Source: KK5 sp034043675 (GTDB taxonomy: Bacteria; Pseudomonadota; Gammaproteobacteria; Burkholderiales; Burkholderiaceae_C). From it: a DNA stretch of 64,000 bases. Location: positions 186,001 through 250,000 of the forward strand of contig NZ_JAXCLA010000008.1 of assembly GCF_034043675.1 (NCBI RefSeq). The letters are read 5' to 3'. The notes under the pieces were generated by a model. The model saw only the letters and a list, made by a program, of their open reading frames with translations. It ran no database searches and was not told where the DNA came from. Shown here in pieces: positions 54,128 through 62,793 of the stretch. The position numbers were made by a program, and so were the translations under genes. The first letter of the stretch is position 1. Each line of letters starts with the position of its first letter.

Positions 54128-55909
54128 TCAGGCGCTCGCCGCGATTTCTGCCCCGGCCGTGCGCCGGGGGACGCGGGCCCGCTTGACGAAGTCTGGCCGG
54201 AAGCTGCGCCGTTCGCTGGCTTCGCCGAAGGCTACCGTCACCGCCTCGTTGCTTGCATCAACAACGGTGCCCGCGCCATAACGCCGAACACGCACGTAGT
54301 CCCCGGGCGAGAAGGATTCGCGTTGGCTCGACGCGGCATCGCCATCCAGCTTCGGCAGGATCTGCTCGGTCTGCCGTTCCAGCTCGACTTCGTGTCGGGC
54401 CATGCGCCGGCAGTTGTCGCACTGCAGACAGCGGCCATCCGCGAACGGCAGCGGCTCCTGGAAGCCCTCCAGCAACGCCCGCCAGCGACAGGCGCCTGTC
54501 TGAGCATAGGCAACCATCTGTTCGAGCCGGGCCCGGTCCTGCTCGCTTCGCTCGACATACCCAGCCAGCATTGCGTCCAGTTGCACCATGCCTGCGGTAA
54601 CTGCGCCAACAGAGATCCGGCCTTCCCGGTCGATGTCGATGAGACGTTCGCCACGCATCAGGTTCAGGAGGACGCGCAACTTGGCCGCGGGTCGCTGCAG
54701 GCGCTCCTTCAGTCGCGCGAGCGTCCAGCCGCTTGCGTCGGCAGCATTGCCCGAAGCGAGCAGACCGACCAGCGCACGGCCATCGTCCGCCGTCGGATAG
54801 CGACCGTTCAGGAAGAACTGCTGCACGGCGCGGTCGCCGGCGAGGAACAACAGCTCGCAGCGCGCCGGGAGCCCATCGCGGCCCGCCCGTCCTGCCTCCT
54901 GGTAATAGGCATCCAGCCCCGGAGGCAGCTGATAGTGCAGGACGAGGCGGATGTCAGGCTTGTCGATGCCCAGACCGAAGGCGTTGGTCGCCACGATCAC
55001 CCGTGTCTCCCCGTTCATGAAAGCCATCTGGCTGGCCCGACGCCGTGGCGCGCTGAGCTTGCCGTGGTACAGGTCCGCGTCAGTGCCTGCTTCCAGCAAG
55101 GCAGAGTGGACAGCCTCGGCCGCCTTCACGGTCGTGGCATAGACGATGACTGCCCCTTGCTCCTCGGCGACGATCTCCACCGTTCGGCGACGCTTTGCCG
55201 CCTCGTCGGCCATCGTCTCGACGCCGAACCGCAGGTTGGGCCGGTAGCTGCTTGCCGCCAGCACTCCGGCCGCGGGAATGCGAAGCTGTGTGGCGATGTC
55301 CTCGATCACTTCGTCAGCGGCCGTCGCGGTCAGCGCGAGCACGGGCGGTGAATCTAGTTCCAGCAGTGCGGTGCCGATCTCGGCAAAGGCGGGTCGGAAG
55401 TCATGGCCCCAGCGCGAAATGCAATGCGCCTCGTCGACCACCAGCAGCGCGAGTTGCTGCTGCTTGAGCATCGCCTGGAAGGCCGGATCGGCAAAACGTT
55501 CAGGCGTGGTGAAGAGCACGCGCACCTGCCTCAGGTCCAGTGCCAGCAGGCTCTCACGCTGTGTCTCGGCATCGAGCGCGCTGTTGAGCTGCACGGTTGC
55601 AACGCCGAGCTGCTGCAGCCTGTCGTATTGGTCCTGCATCAAGGCGATCAGCGGCGAGATGACGACCGTCAAGCCCGGTAGCAAGGTCGCGGGCAACTGA
55701 TAGCAGAGCGACTTGCCGGCACCGGTGGGCATCACCGCCAGCGTGTTCAGCCCGCGCAGCACGCGATCAATTGTCTCCTGCTGGCCCGGACGCAGGCGCT
55801 GCAGGCCGAACAGCCTGCGGAGCTGGCGGGTCACGCGCTGGCGCAGCCGCGCCGATACGGTCTGCCGGCTTGTCGGGCGGACCTTCGAACGGGATGAGAG
55901 GACTTGCAT
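54128..55909 (-). CDS. RecQ-family ATP-dependent DNA helicase
   Basis: A 593-residue superfamily-2 helicase: Walker A MPTGAGKS, DEAH box VVDEAHCISRWGHDFR, motif VI QEAGRAGRDG, and the Zn-binding RecQ-C-terminal cysteines (ACRWRALL ... CLQCDNC). The end lacks an HRDC domain and has a basic tail. RecQ-like proteins unwind forks and recombination intermediates; RecQ proper is longer and this may be a second, accessory copy. The gene order RecQ - DUF72 - YihY is tight. Confidence 0.88.
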   Translation of the reverse strand: MQVLSSRSKVRPTSRQTVSARLRQRVTRQLRRLFGLQRLRPGQQETIDRVLRGLNTLAVMPTGAGKSLCYQLPATLLPGLTVVISPLIALMQDQYDRLQQLGVATVQLNSALDAETQRESLLALDLRQVRVLFTTPERFADPAFQAMLKQQQLALLVVDEAHCISRWGHDFRPAFAEIGTALLELDSPPVLALTATAADEVIEDIATQLRIPAAGVLAASSYRPNLRFGVETMADEAAKRRRTVEIVAEEQGAVIVYATTVKAAEAVHSALLEAGTDADLYHGKLSAPRRRASQMAFMNGETRVIVATNAFGLGIDKPDIRLVLHYQLPPGLDAYYQEAGRAGRDGLPARCELLFLAGDRAVQQFFLNGRYPTADDGRALVGLLASGNAADASGWTLARLKERLQRPAAKLRVLLNLMRGERLIDIDREGRISVGAVTAGMVQLDAMLAGYVERSEQDRARLEQMVAYAQTGACRWRALLEGFQEPLPFADGRCLQCDNCRRMARHEVELERQTEQILPKLDGDAASSQRESFSPGDYVRVRRYGAGTVVDASNEAVTVAFGEASERRSFRPDFVKRARVPRRTAGAEIAASA

Positions 55910-56146
55910 GGCAAGAGACTAAGTCGCCGCGCGGCACTGTGGCGCGCTGAACGTGCAAAAGCGTTGCTGTCCCAGGCCGGGGCCGGGTGTTGTCCGACGC
56001 GCGACAAAGGGAGCGATCCAGACCGCGGCAAGGGACTACGCCCGATGGCGCATTTGTCTGACGAAGTCCGCCGGCCCTACGCCGCACAGTCCCGCAGCGC
56101 ACGGGATTTCACGTCGAACAGTCCCGGCAACTCGATAAGGTACATC

Positions 56147-56629
56147 ATGGCAACTGCAAGCAAGAAGACCTCTCCCCGTACGCCGAAACCCCAGGACGCC
56201 ATCGCCCTGCTCAAGGCGGATCACAAGAAGGTCAGCGGCCTTTTCGAGGAGTTTCAGAGCTCCCGCTCCGCCGCCAAAAAGAAGAAACTCGTGGACCAGA
56301 TCTGCATGGAATTGACCGTGCACACAGAGATCGAAGAAGAGATCTTCTACCCTGCCGTGAAAGCGGCCCTGAAGGACAAGGAACTGGTACCCGAGGCCAA
56401 CGTCGAACACGCATCCATCAAGGACCTGATCGCACAGGTCAAGGGCGTCGAGCCGGACGGCGAGATGTACAACGCGCGGGTCAAGGTGATGTCCGAATTC
56501 GTCAAACATCACGTCAAGGAAGAACAGAACGAGATGTTTCCCAAGGCGAAGAAGACCACGCTCGACATGCTGGAACTCGGCGCGCGGATGGCAGCACGCA
56601 AGGCGGAGCTGCTCGCGGCAGGTGGTTGA
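56147..56629 (+). CDS. Hemerythrin HHE domain protein (copy 2)
   Basis: A 160-residue paralogue of the protein at 23202: Lys/Pro-rich start, four-helix bundle with H in LKADHKKV, HTEIEEEIFYP, VEHASIKDLI and KHHVKEEQNEMFPKAKK. The ATG at 56147 has AAGG six nt upstream. Its stop is 2 nt before the start of the iron-permease-family gene, so the two are coupled. Confidence 0.9.
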   Translation: MATASKKTSPRTPKPQDAIALLKADHKKVSGLFEEFQSSRSAAKKKKLVDQICMELTVHTEIEEEIFYPAVKAALKDKELVPEANVEHASIKDLIAQVKGVEPDGEMYNARVKVMSEFVKHHVKEEQNEMFPKAKKTTLDMLELGARMAARKAELLAAGG

Positions 56630-56631
56630 TC

Positions 56632-57192
56632 ATGGTGTCCGACACTGCTGCGTTCACGGAAACGACTGCGGCAGAGGATCCCGACGTGTTGGGCTCGATG
56701 CCGAGCACCAACACGGCCAGCTATGCGCGCCACTCCTCGGTCCTGACCTTGTTCGATCGCTTCTCGGCCCGGGTCACGCGATGGGCTGGGTCGCCTTTGG
56801 CGTTCACCGGCGCGCTCGTTTGCGTGCTGCTGTGGGCTGCCGTCGGCCACATGTTCAAGTACTCGGAGAACTGGCAGTTGGTGATCAACACAGGCACGAC
56901 CATCGTCACCTTCCTGATGGTGTTCCTGATCCAGCAAGGGCAGAACAAGGACAGCGTCGCACTGCACCTGAAGCTGAATGAACTTCTGGCCGCCAACAAG
57001 CAGGCCAGCAACCGGATGATCGGCATCGAGGATCTCGACGAGCAGGACCTGCGCGACGTTGCGGCCTTCTACGTGCGGCTTTCGGAGCGCGCGAAGAAAA
57101 CGGGCGCCCAGAAGGAATCTCACTCGATCGATGACGAAGGTATGCCCACCGACGCGCACGACGCAACGGTCTCCGTTCCGGCGACTGTCTGA
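56632..57192 (+). CDS. Low-affinity iron permease family membrane protein
   Basis: A 186-residue protein with two hydrophobic segments (about 54-74 and 88-106) and the family signature (LFDRFSARVTRWAGSPLAFTGALVCVLLWAAVGH, then WQLVINTGTTIVTFLMVFLIQ and QNKDSVALHLKLNELL). True iron transport by bacterial members is unproven. Coupling to a hemerythrin gene supports a link with iron or oxygen. Confidence 0.86.
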   Translation: MVSDTAAFTETTAAEDPDVLGSMPSTNTASYARHSSVLTLFDRFSARVTRWAGSPLAFTGALVCVLLWAAVGHMFKYSENWQLVINTGTTIVTFLMVFLIQQGQNKDSVALHLKLNELLAANKQASNRMIGIEDLDEQDLRDVAAFYVRLSERAKKTGAQKESHSIDDEGMPTDAHDATVSVPATV

Positions 57193-57412
57193 CGGGGATC
57201 TGAGTCAGTTTGACCCCACACGGCGTGGCTGCCTCCAGCCCGATCCACATCAGGCCTTCGAGACATCGCACCCCTGGAGATTGTTGCGCGTTCAATCAAA
57301 TCGACGCTCATCACCACGGCTCCCACAAGGCTGTCCAGCGCAGGCGCGATCGGTTCTCTCAGGCGTCCGACCGACCGCGCACTGTGCGGCGCGACTGTGG
57401 GCTCGAAATCGT

Positions 57413-58429
57413 TCATCCCTGTGGTCTGCCGCCCGTACTGCCGTAGATGTCACCGCTGGCGAAACTGGCCGCGCTATCTGCAAGCAGGACGTAGAGCGGG
57501 GCAATCTCGGCCGGCTGGCCGGGCCGGCCGGTAGGTGAGTCGGCGCCGAACTTGACCAGCTTCTCGGGCTTCTGACCGCCGCTGGGCTGCAGTGGTGTCC
57601 AGAACGGCCCAGGCGCCACCGCGTTCACGCGGATGCCCTTCGGCGTGAGCTGCTTTGCCAGCGATTTCGTCAGTGATGCGATCGCGGCCTTCGTGGCGGC
57701 GTAATCGACAAGATCTTCTGCCGGATCGTACGCATTGATCGACGCGGTGTTGATGATCGTCGCGCCTGCGGGCAAATGGGGCAGCGCTGCCTTGGTGATC
57801 CAGAACAACGCGTAGACATTGACCTTGAATGTCGAATCAAACTGCTCTGTGCTTATGTCCAGCAGCGATGACTGAGCCGCCTGAAAACCCGCATTGTTGA
57901 CCAGCAGATCCAAACCTCCTAGCGCCTCGCGCGCATCGTCGACCAGCCTGCGACAGAAGTCTTCTGAACGAAGATCACCCGGCAGAGGGAAAGCCTTGCG
58001 TCCCGCCGCTCGAATCAATTGCACGACCTCGCGAGCATCCTCCTCCTCGGCGGGTAGGTAGTTGAAGGCCACGTCAGCCCCCTCTCGCGCAAACGCGATC
58101 GCGGCGGCGCGGCCGATGCCCGAATCGCCACCCGTGACCAGCGCCTTGCGTCCAAGGAGGCGGCCCGAGCCCTTGTAGGACTGCTCGCCGTGGTCGGGCC
58201 GTGGCTGCATACGGCTCGCCAAACCCGGCCGCTCCTGCTGCTGCGGCGGAAAGGGCGGCTTCGGATGGGCCTCGCGCGGGTCACGTAAGGCCACCATTCC
58301 GGGCGCGCCCCCAGCCCGTGCGTCGGAGGTGTCTGCGGCGATCTCGACGGGCGCGGCACCCGCGGAGCCCGCGTGCACCGGTACCTCGCCCTGCTGGCCT
58401 GGGATCGAATCGACGTTGCGCTTGGTCAC
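57413..58429 (-). CDS. SDR-family oxidoreductase (YdaD/YhdF-like)
   Basis: A 338-residue short-chain dehydrogenase with a Pro-rich N-terminal extension (about 85 residues, ending in GRLLGRKALVTGG) as in general-stress proteins YdaD/YhxC: GGDSGIGRA, NNAG, catalytic YAATK. GTG start at 58429 with AGGAG six nt upstream. A weaker sigma-54-like site lies before it. Confidence 0.9.
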   Translation of the reverse strand: MTKRNVDSIPGQQGEVPVHAGSAGAAPVEIAADTSDARAGGAPGMVALRDPREAHPKPPFPPQQQERPGLASRMQPRPDHGEQSYKGSGRLLGRKALVTGGDSGIGRAAAIAFAREGADVAFNYLPAEEEDAREVVQLIRAAGRKAFPLPGDLRSEDFCRRLVDDAREALGGLDLLVNNAGFQAAQSSLLDISTEQFDSTFKVNVYALFWITKAALPHLPAGATIINTASINAYDPAEDLVDYAATKAAIASLTKSLAKQLTPKGIRVNAVAPGPFWTPLQPSGGQKPEKLVKFGADSPTGRPGQPAEIAPLYVLLADSAASFASGDIYGSTGGRPQG

Positions 58430-58828
58430 AGCATGCTCCTGATTGTTGAGATGTCGACCTCCACAAGCAAACGGAGTTCCCAGCCTTGGGCATTGCCGAA
58501 ATGAGGGCATTCCAACCAACGATCTTCATGGAGGCCCTCACCGAATGGGGCGACGCGGTGGCTGATCTGACGTTCGAACTCCTCGACTAGACCCGACGGG
58601 CTAGCCGAGTCCTCTCCCCGAGATTGAGCCCCTAAGCCTGGTCAGTTCGGCGGGATGGCCCATGGCCGGCATCCTTCTCACAGCTTCCCGATCCAGATAG
58701 GCCCGGTGATCCAGGTGCCTGCAGGGAGACGGAATGGTTCAGGGTGTTGAGTGGGCTGGTAGGACAAGTCCCACATCCAAAAGCGGCGGGCGCGCACCGT
58801 CGGCCCCACTCCAGGACTCAGACTGGCG
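58430..58828. other. Intergenic stretch without a gene
   Basis: No supported reading frame. Contains a weak sigma-54-like site for the SDR gene on the minus strand; nothing seen for the kinase gene on the plus strand. Confidence 0.5.
58467..58480 (-). promoter_or_regulatory. Weak sigma-54-like site before the SDR gene
   Basis: On the minus strand GGAACTCCGTTTGC with GG at 58480-58479 and GC at 58468-58467. It has 10-nt spacing and a perfect TTTGC, but GGAAC replaces GGCAC. The predicted start near 58455 fits the GTG at 58429. Confidence 0.4.
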
Positions 58829-58873
58829 GTGATGACCCGTGGCCGATGCGCCACAACGATTTCCTGCTACCCC

Positions 58874-60883
58874 ATGCCCTCGTCAGATCCGGCTCCTCCG
58901 CAAGTTCAAGCCGATAAGCGCTATCGAATGCTGGTGGAAAGCGTGCGCGACTACGCGATCTTCATGCTCGATCCCCAGGGAATCGTGCTGACGTGGAATG
59001 CCGGGGCGCAGCGATTCAACGGCTACAGGCCCGAGGAAATCATTGGGCAGCATTTCTCTACCTTCTATCCTCCGGAGGCCCTCGCAAGGGGATTGCCTGC
59101 GTACGAGCTGGTGGTCGCGGCCGATAGAGGTTCCTTCGAGGATGAAGGCTGGAGGGTTCGCAAGGATGGCTCCCAGTTCTGGGCCAACGTGATCATCAGT
59201 GTCATGCGCGACCCCGACGGCAAGCTGGTCGGATTCTCCAAGGTGACGCGCGACTTGACCGAACGACGTGGCCACGAAGAAGCCTTGCGTCGGAGCGAGG
59301 AACGCTTCCGATTGCTGGTCGAAGGAGTGCCCGACTACGCGATTTTCATGCTCGACGCGAACGGAAACGTTGCGACTTGGAACGTCGGCGCCCAGCGGAT
59401 CAAAGGGTATGCGGCGGAGGAGATCATCGGCCAGCACTTCTCCGTTTTCTATCCGCCCGAGGTGAGAGACAGCGGTTGGCCACGTCACGAACTGCAGGTC
59501 GCGGCCGAGACGGGAAGTTTCCGTGATGAGGGCTGGCGGCTGAGAAAGGATGGGTCGGCCCTGTGGGCCCATGTGACCATCACCGCCTTGAAGGACAGTT
59601 CGGGTCGCCTCCTCGGCTTCGCGAAACTCACCCGCGACCTCACTGAACGCCGCACCGCCGCCGCCGCGGAGATCGCCAGCCAGCAACGTGAGGAGATCCT
59701 GGAGGCGGAGCGCAGTGCGCGGATGTCAGCTCAGCGCGCCACACGCATCAAGGATGAGTTTCTGGCCACTTTGTCCCACGAACTACGTACCCCGCTGAGC
59801 GCCATCCTCGGATGGACGCAACTGCTCGCAAGGGCGGGGACCAATGCCAAGCCGTCGGATATCCAGCGCGCTATCGAGGTGATCGACCGCAATGCCCGCG
59901 CCCAGGTTCAACTCGTCGATGATTTGCTGGACCTCAGCAGAGTGATGAGTGGCAAGATCCGCCTCGACCTGCAGCAGCTGTCCCTGGTCGACGTGGTCCA
60001 GGCCGCGGTCGATTCCGCGGTGCCGTCCGCAGAGACGAAGGGCATCCGTCTTCAGTCGGTGCTCGATCCCACACCCACGGTCGTCACCGCGGACGGCGGC
60101 CGGCTCCAGCAGGTTGTCTGGAACTTGCTCACCAATGCGATCAAGTTCACGCCCAAGGGTGGCCAGGTGCAGGTCCTCCTGCAGCGGGTGAACTCGCATA
60201 TCGAGCTGAGCGTGAGCGATACGGGGATCGGCATCCCTGGTCACTTCCTCCCGCATGTCTTCGACAGATTTTCCCAGCAGGACAGCTCAACCACGAGGTC
60301 CTACGGCGGCCTGGGTCTGGGCCTGGCTATCTCCAAGCAGTTGATCGAACTGCACGGGGGGTCCATCCGCGCGGCGAGTCTTGGCGAAGGACAGGGGGCG
60401 ACCTTCTTCGTTCACCTACCGTTGTCCATCGCGCAGATCGAGGAGGAGCATGCGCGCAGCCATCCGACAGTGCCGAGGGCCGACGACGACACGTCACCAC
60501 TGCCGACGCTCGAGGGAATTCATATCTTCATCATCGATGACGAAGCTGATGCGCGCGAGCTGTTGCAGATGATGCTTCAAGAGCGCGGTGCCCAGGTGAC
60601 CAGCTTCAGGTCCGCCGAGCATGCGCTCGACGCCCTCGAGAAAACCAGGCCTTCCGTCATCATCAGTGACATCGGCATGCCCCATATGGACGGATTCCAG
60701 TTCATTCGGGCGTTGCGCACTCGCGAGATACGTGAGGGCCGCATTCCGGCGGTCGCACTGACGGCCTTCGCGAGGCCAGAGGATCGCAAGCGCGCGCTGC
60801 AGGCTGGCTATCAGGCCCATCTGGCAAAGCCCTATGACATCGCCGAACTGGTCCTTCTGGTCGCCGATTTGATCGCCAGATAG
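58874..60883 (+). CDS. PAS-PAS hybrid histidine kinase
   Basis: A 669-residue cytoplasmic sensor kinase: two closely related PAS domains (about 15-130 and 145-260; both with YAIFMLD and EEIIGQHFS), HisKA (LATLSHELRTPLSAI), HATPase_c (NLLTNAIKF, DTGIGI, GGLGLGLAIS) and a receiver (VIISDIGMPHMDG). The near-identical PAS pair points to internal duplication. No DNA-binding partner is adjacent. ATG 58832 is an alternative start, with no better ribosome site. Confidence 0.88.
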   Translation: MPSSDPAPPQVQADKRYRMLVESVRDYAIFMLDPQGIVLTWNAGAQRFNGYRPEEIIGQHFSTFYPPEALARGLPAYELVVAADRGSFEDEGWRVRKDGSQFWANVIISVMRDPDGKLVGFSKVTRDLTERRGHEEALRRSEERFRLLVEGVPDYAIFMLDANGNVATWNVGAQRIKGYAAEEIIGQHFSVFYPPEVRDSGWPRHELQVAAETGSFRDEGWRLRKDGSALWAHVTITALKDSSGRLLGFAKLTRDLTERRTAAAAEIASQQREEILEAERSARMSAQRATRIKDEFLATLSHELRTPLSAILGWTQLLARAGTNAKPSDIQRAIEVIDRNARAQVQLVDDLLDLSRVMSGKIRLDLQQLSLVDVVQAAVDSAVPSAETKGIRLQSVLDPTPTVVTADGGRLQQVVWNLLTNAIKFTPKGGQVQVLLQRVNSHIELSVSDTGIGIPGHFLPHVFDRFSQQDSSTTRSYGGLGLGLAISKQLIELHGGSIRAASLGEGQGATFFVHLPLSIAQIEEEHARSHPTVPRADDDTSPLPTLEGIHIFIIDDEADARELLQMMLQERGAQVTSFRSAEHALDALEKTRPSVIISDIGMPHMDGFQFIRALRTREIREGRIPAVALTAFARPEDRKRALQAGYQAHLAKPYDIAELVLLVADLIAR

Positions 60884-61088
60884 CCGTCGCGAAGCGAGCG
60901 TCCAACGGAAGGGCAATGCACCGGTCACGGCCTCGGTCGGAAGCCCTGCAACAGCTTCCTGGTACCGGGGTGGATTGGGCGATGCAGCCCAGATGGACTG
61001 CATCGTGCGGCCGTTAATCACAACGTCAGTATGAACACAGGCGTCGCCATGGCGAATCGATCGTCCAAAACAAGAGCCGGTCTGCGCC

Positions 61089-61102
61089 GGCACCGCTATT
61101 GC
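61089..61102 (+). promoter_or_regulatory. Sigma-54 promoter of the DUF6496 operon
   Basis: GGCACCGCTATTGC with -24 GG at 61089-61090 and -12 GC at 61101-61102. Start near 61114, 39 nt before the DUF6496 ATG. Confidence 0.72.
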
Positions 61103-61152
61103 CATGTGATGTGACGGGCTCGGCATGCGGGCCCTCGCTTGAGGAGTACGAC

Positions 61153-61335
61153 ATGGCACGCTATGGAGAGAAGGCATCCGAGAAGGTCCACAAGACCATG
61201 CACGAAGCGAAGCACGGCACGCTGAAGAGCGGTTCCGGCAAGAAGGTGACGAGCCGCAAGCAAGCCGTGGCGATCGGCCTGTCGGAGGCCCGCAAGGAAG
61301 GCGGCAAGGTGCCGGCGCGCAAGAAGTCGCATTGA
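61153..61335 (+). CDS. DUF6496-type small basic protein
   Basis: A 60-residue Lys-rich protein (MARYGEKASEKVHKTMHEAK, then GTLKSGSGKKVTSRKQAVAI) of a widespread family usually found with stress genes. GAGGAG precedes the ATG. It probably binds nucleic acid because of its charge, but this is not shown. The stop overlaps a possible TTG start of the next gene. Confidence 0.82.
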   Translation: MARYGEKASEKVHKTMHEAKHGTLKSGSGKKVTSRKQAVAIGLSEARKEGGKVPARKKSH

Positions 61336-61373
61336 ACTCTCGTCGCCTAATGGGCAAGCGGGAGAAGCGCAGC

Positions 61374-61970
61374 ATGGCAGCCAACAAGATGCGCGTCGAC
61401 GAGCTCGCACCGAGTAAAACGGTGCTGCTGCTCGTCGACTTCATCAACCCGCTACGCTTCGATGGTGCAGACTTGCTCGCGCCCAGTGCGCTCATGGCGG
61501 CCCGGCAAACGGCTCGATTGCGAAAGCATCTGTCCATCAAGGGCAGTCGGACCATTTTCGCCAACGACAACTACGGCCAGTGGACTTCGGACTTCAAGGA
61601 ACTCTGGAAGCGTTGCGCCGCACTCCCCGGCGCTGCCGGCCATATCGCGAAGTTGCTGAAGCCGGCGGCCGATGACTTCACCCTGCTCAAGCCTCGCCAC
61701 TCGGCCTTCTATGCCACGCCGTTGGATATCCTGCTGAAGCAGTTGCGCTGCAAGAGGCTGGTGATCGCCGGCATAGCGTGCGACAGCTGCGTGCTCTTCA
61801 GCGCCATGGATGCATATCTGCGGGACTACTCACTGTGGGTACCGCCAGATTGCACGGCATCGGAAACCGAGGACAGCTGCGACCGCGCCGTTGAACAGAT
61901 GCGCCGCGTTCTGAAGGCGCATGTCGGCCGCGCCTTCCCGGTCGATCCACCCAGCGGATCTCGGCCATGA
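61374..61970 (+). CDS. Isochorismatase-family cysteine hydrolase
   Basis: A 198-residue protein with the catalytic triad of the family: D in LLLVDFINP, K in LLKPRHSAFY, C in IAGIACDSCVLF. Relatives hydrolyse amides such as nicotinamide or N-carbamoyl compounds; the substrate here is unknown. ATG 61374 has GGGAGAA about nine nt upstream; earlier in-frame starts at 61350 and 61332 (TTG) exist. It overlaps DUF421 by ATGA. Confidence 0.85.
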   Translation: MAANKMRVDELAPSKTVLLLVDFINPLRFDGADLLAPSALMAARQTARLRKHLSIKGSRTIFANDNYGQWTSDFKELWKRCAALPGAAGHIAKLLKPAADDFTLLKPRHSAFYATPLDILLKQLRCKRLVIAGIACDSCVLFSAMDAYLRDYSLWVPPDCTASETEDSCDRAVEQMRRVLKAHVGRAFPVDPPSGSRP

Positions 61971-62485
61971 GCGCCGACTGGCTGATCGGGATCCACGTTC
62001 CGCCGCTGGAGCTAGTCCTGCGAGGAAGTCTGATGTATTGGTTCCTGCTGCTGGTTTTCCGCTTTGTGCTGCGCCGAGACGCGGGATCGCTGGGCGTGGC
62101 GGACCTGCTGTTCGTCGTGATCATCGCTGACGCAGCGCAGAACAGCATGTCCGGCAGCTACGACACCGTGGCCGAGGGCCTGATACTGGTCGGCACACTG
62201 ATCTTCTGGAACTATGCTCTCGACTGGGCCAGCTATCACTGGCCGCTTGCACACAAGCTGACGGAACCACCGCCGCTGCCGCTCATCAAGGCAGGTCGCA
62301 TCATCGTCAGGAATCTGCGCAAGGAGTTCCTGACCCGAGAGGATCTCGAAGCGCAATTGCGCCAGGCGGGCATCGACGATGTCCTCCAGGTTCGCGCCGC
62401 CTTCCTCGAAGGCGACGGGAAGCTGTCCGTGATGAGATACGACACGGCTGCAGCCACCAAACCGGACGACGCTCGATCGCATTAG
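61967..62485 (+). CDS. DUF421 (YetF-like) membrane protein
   Basis: A 172-residue inner-membrane protein with two to three hydrophobic segments (about 18-36, 45-63, 70-85) and the soluble YetF C-terminal domain (LIKAGRIIVRNLRKEFLTREDLEAQLRQAGIDD). Function unknown; common in stress-related loci. It overlaps the hydrolase gene by 4 nt and ends the operon. Confidence 0.87.
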   Translation: MSADWLIGIHVPPLELVLRGSLMYWFLLLVFRFVLRRDAGSLGVADLLFVVIIADAAQNSMSGSYDTVAEGLILVGTLIFWNYALDWASYHWPLAHKLTEPPPLPLIKAGRIIVRNLRKEFLTREDLEAQLRQAGIDDVLQVRAAFLEGDGKLSVMRYDTAAATKPDDARSH

Positions 62486-62793
62486 TCGCCATTCCATCAC
62501 TTCACGCGAGTCGGGTTCTCGAACGGAGCCGACATTAGGCATTTAGATTGCTACACCGGTGCTCCGCCACGCCCACGTCGGGCCGGACCGGGCAGACCGA
62601 ACCGATTCATCGGATGTTCTCTAAAAAGCACATCACCGCGTGAGCCCCACCATGAACGGTCCCTGCTCGAGCAGTAGTCCGTTGCGTCCGCGGCCCGCGG
62701 CGGTGATAAACGCGGCGTTCGCGCAATTCTGCTGGAGGCGCACCAGCGTCGTGAACGCCATCATTTCACGATGGCACAATTTTCCGACCGAGC
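62486..62793. other. Intergenic stretch without a gene
   Basis: A 43-codon minus-strand frame (MMAFTTLVRLQQNCANAAFI...) is open but has no ribosome site and no family resemblance. No terminator or sigma-54-like site stands out. Confidence 0.45.
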
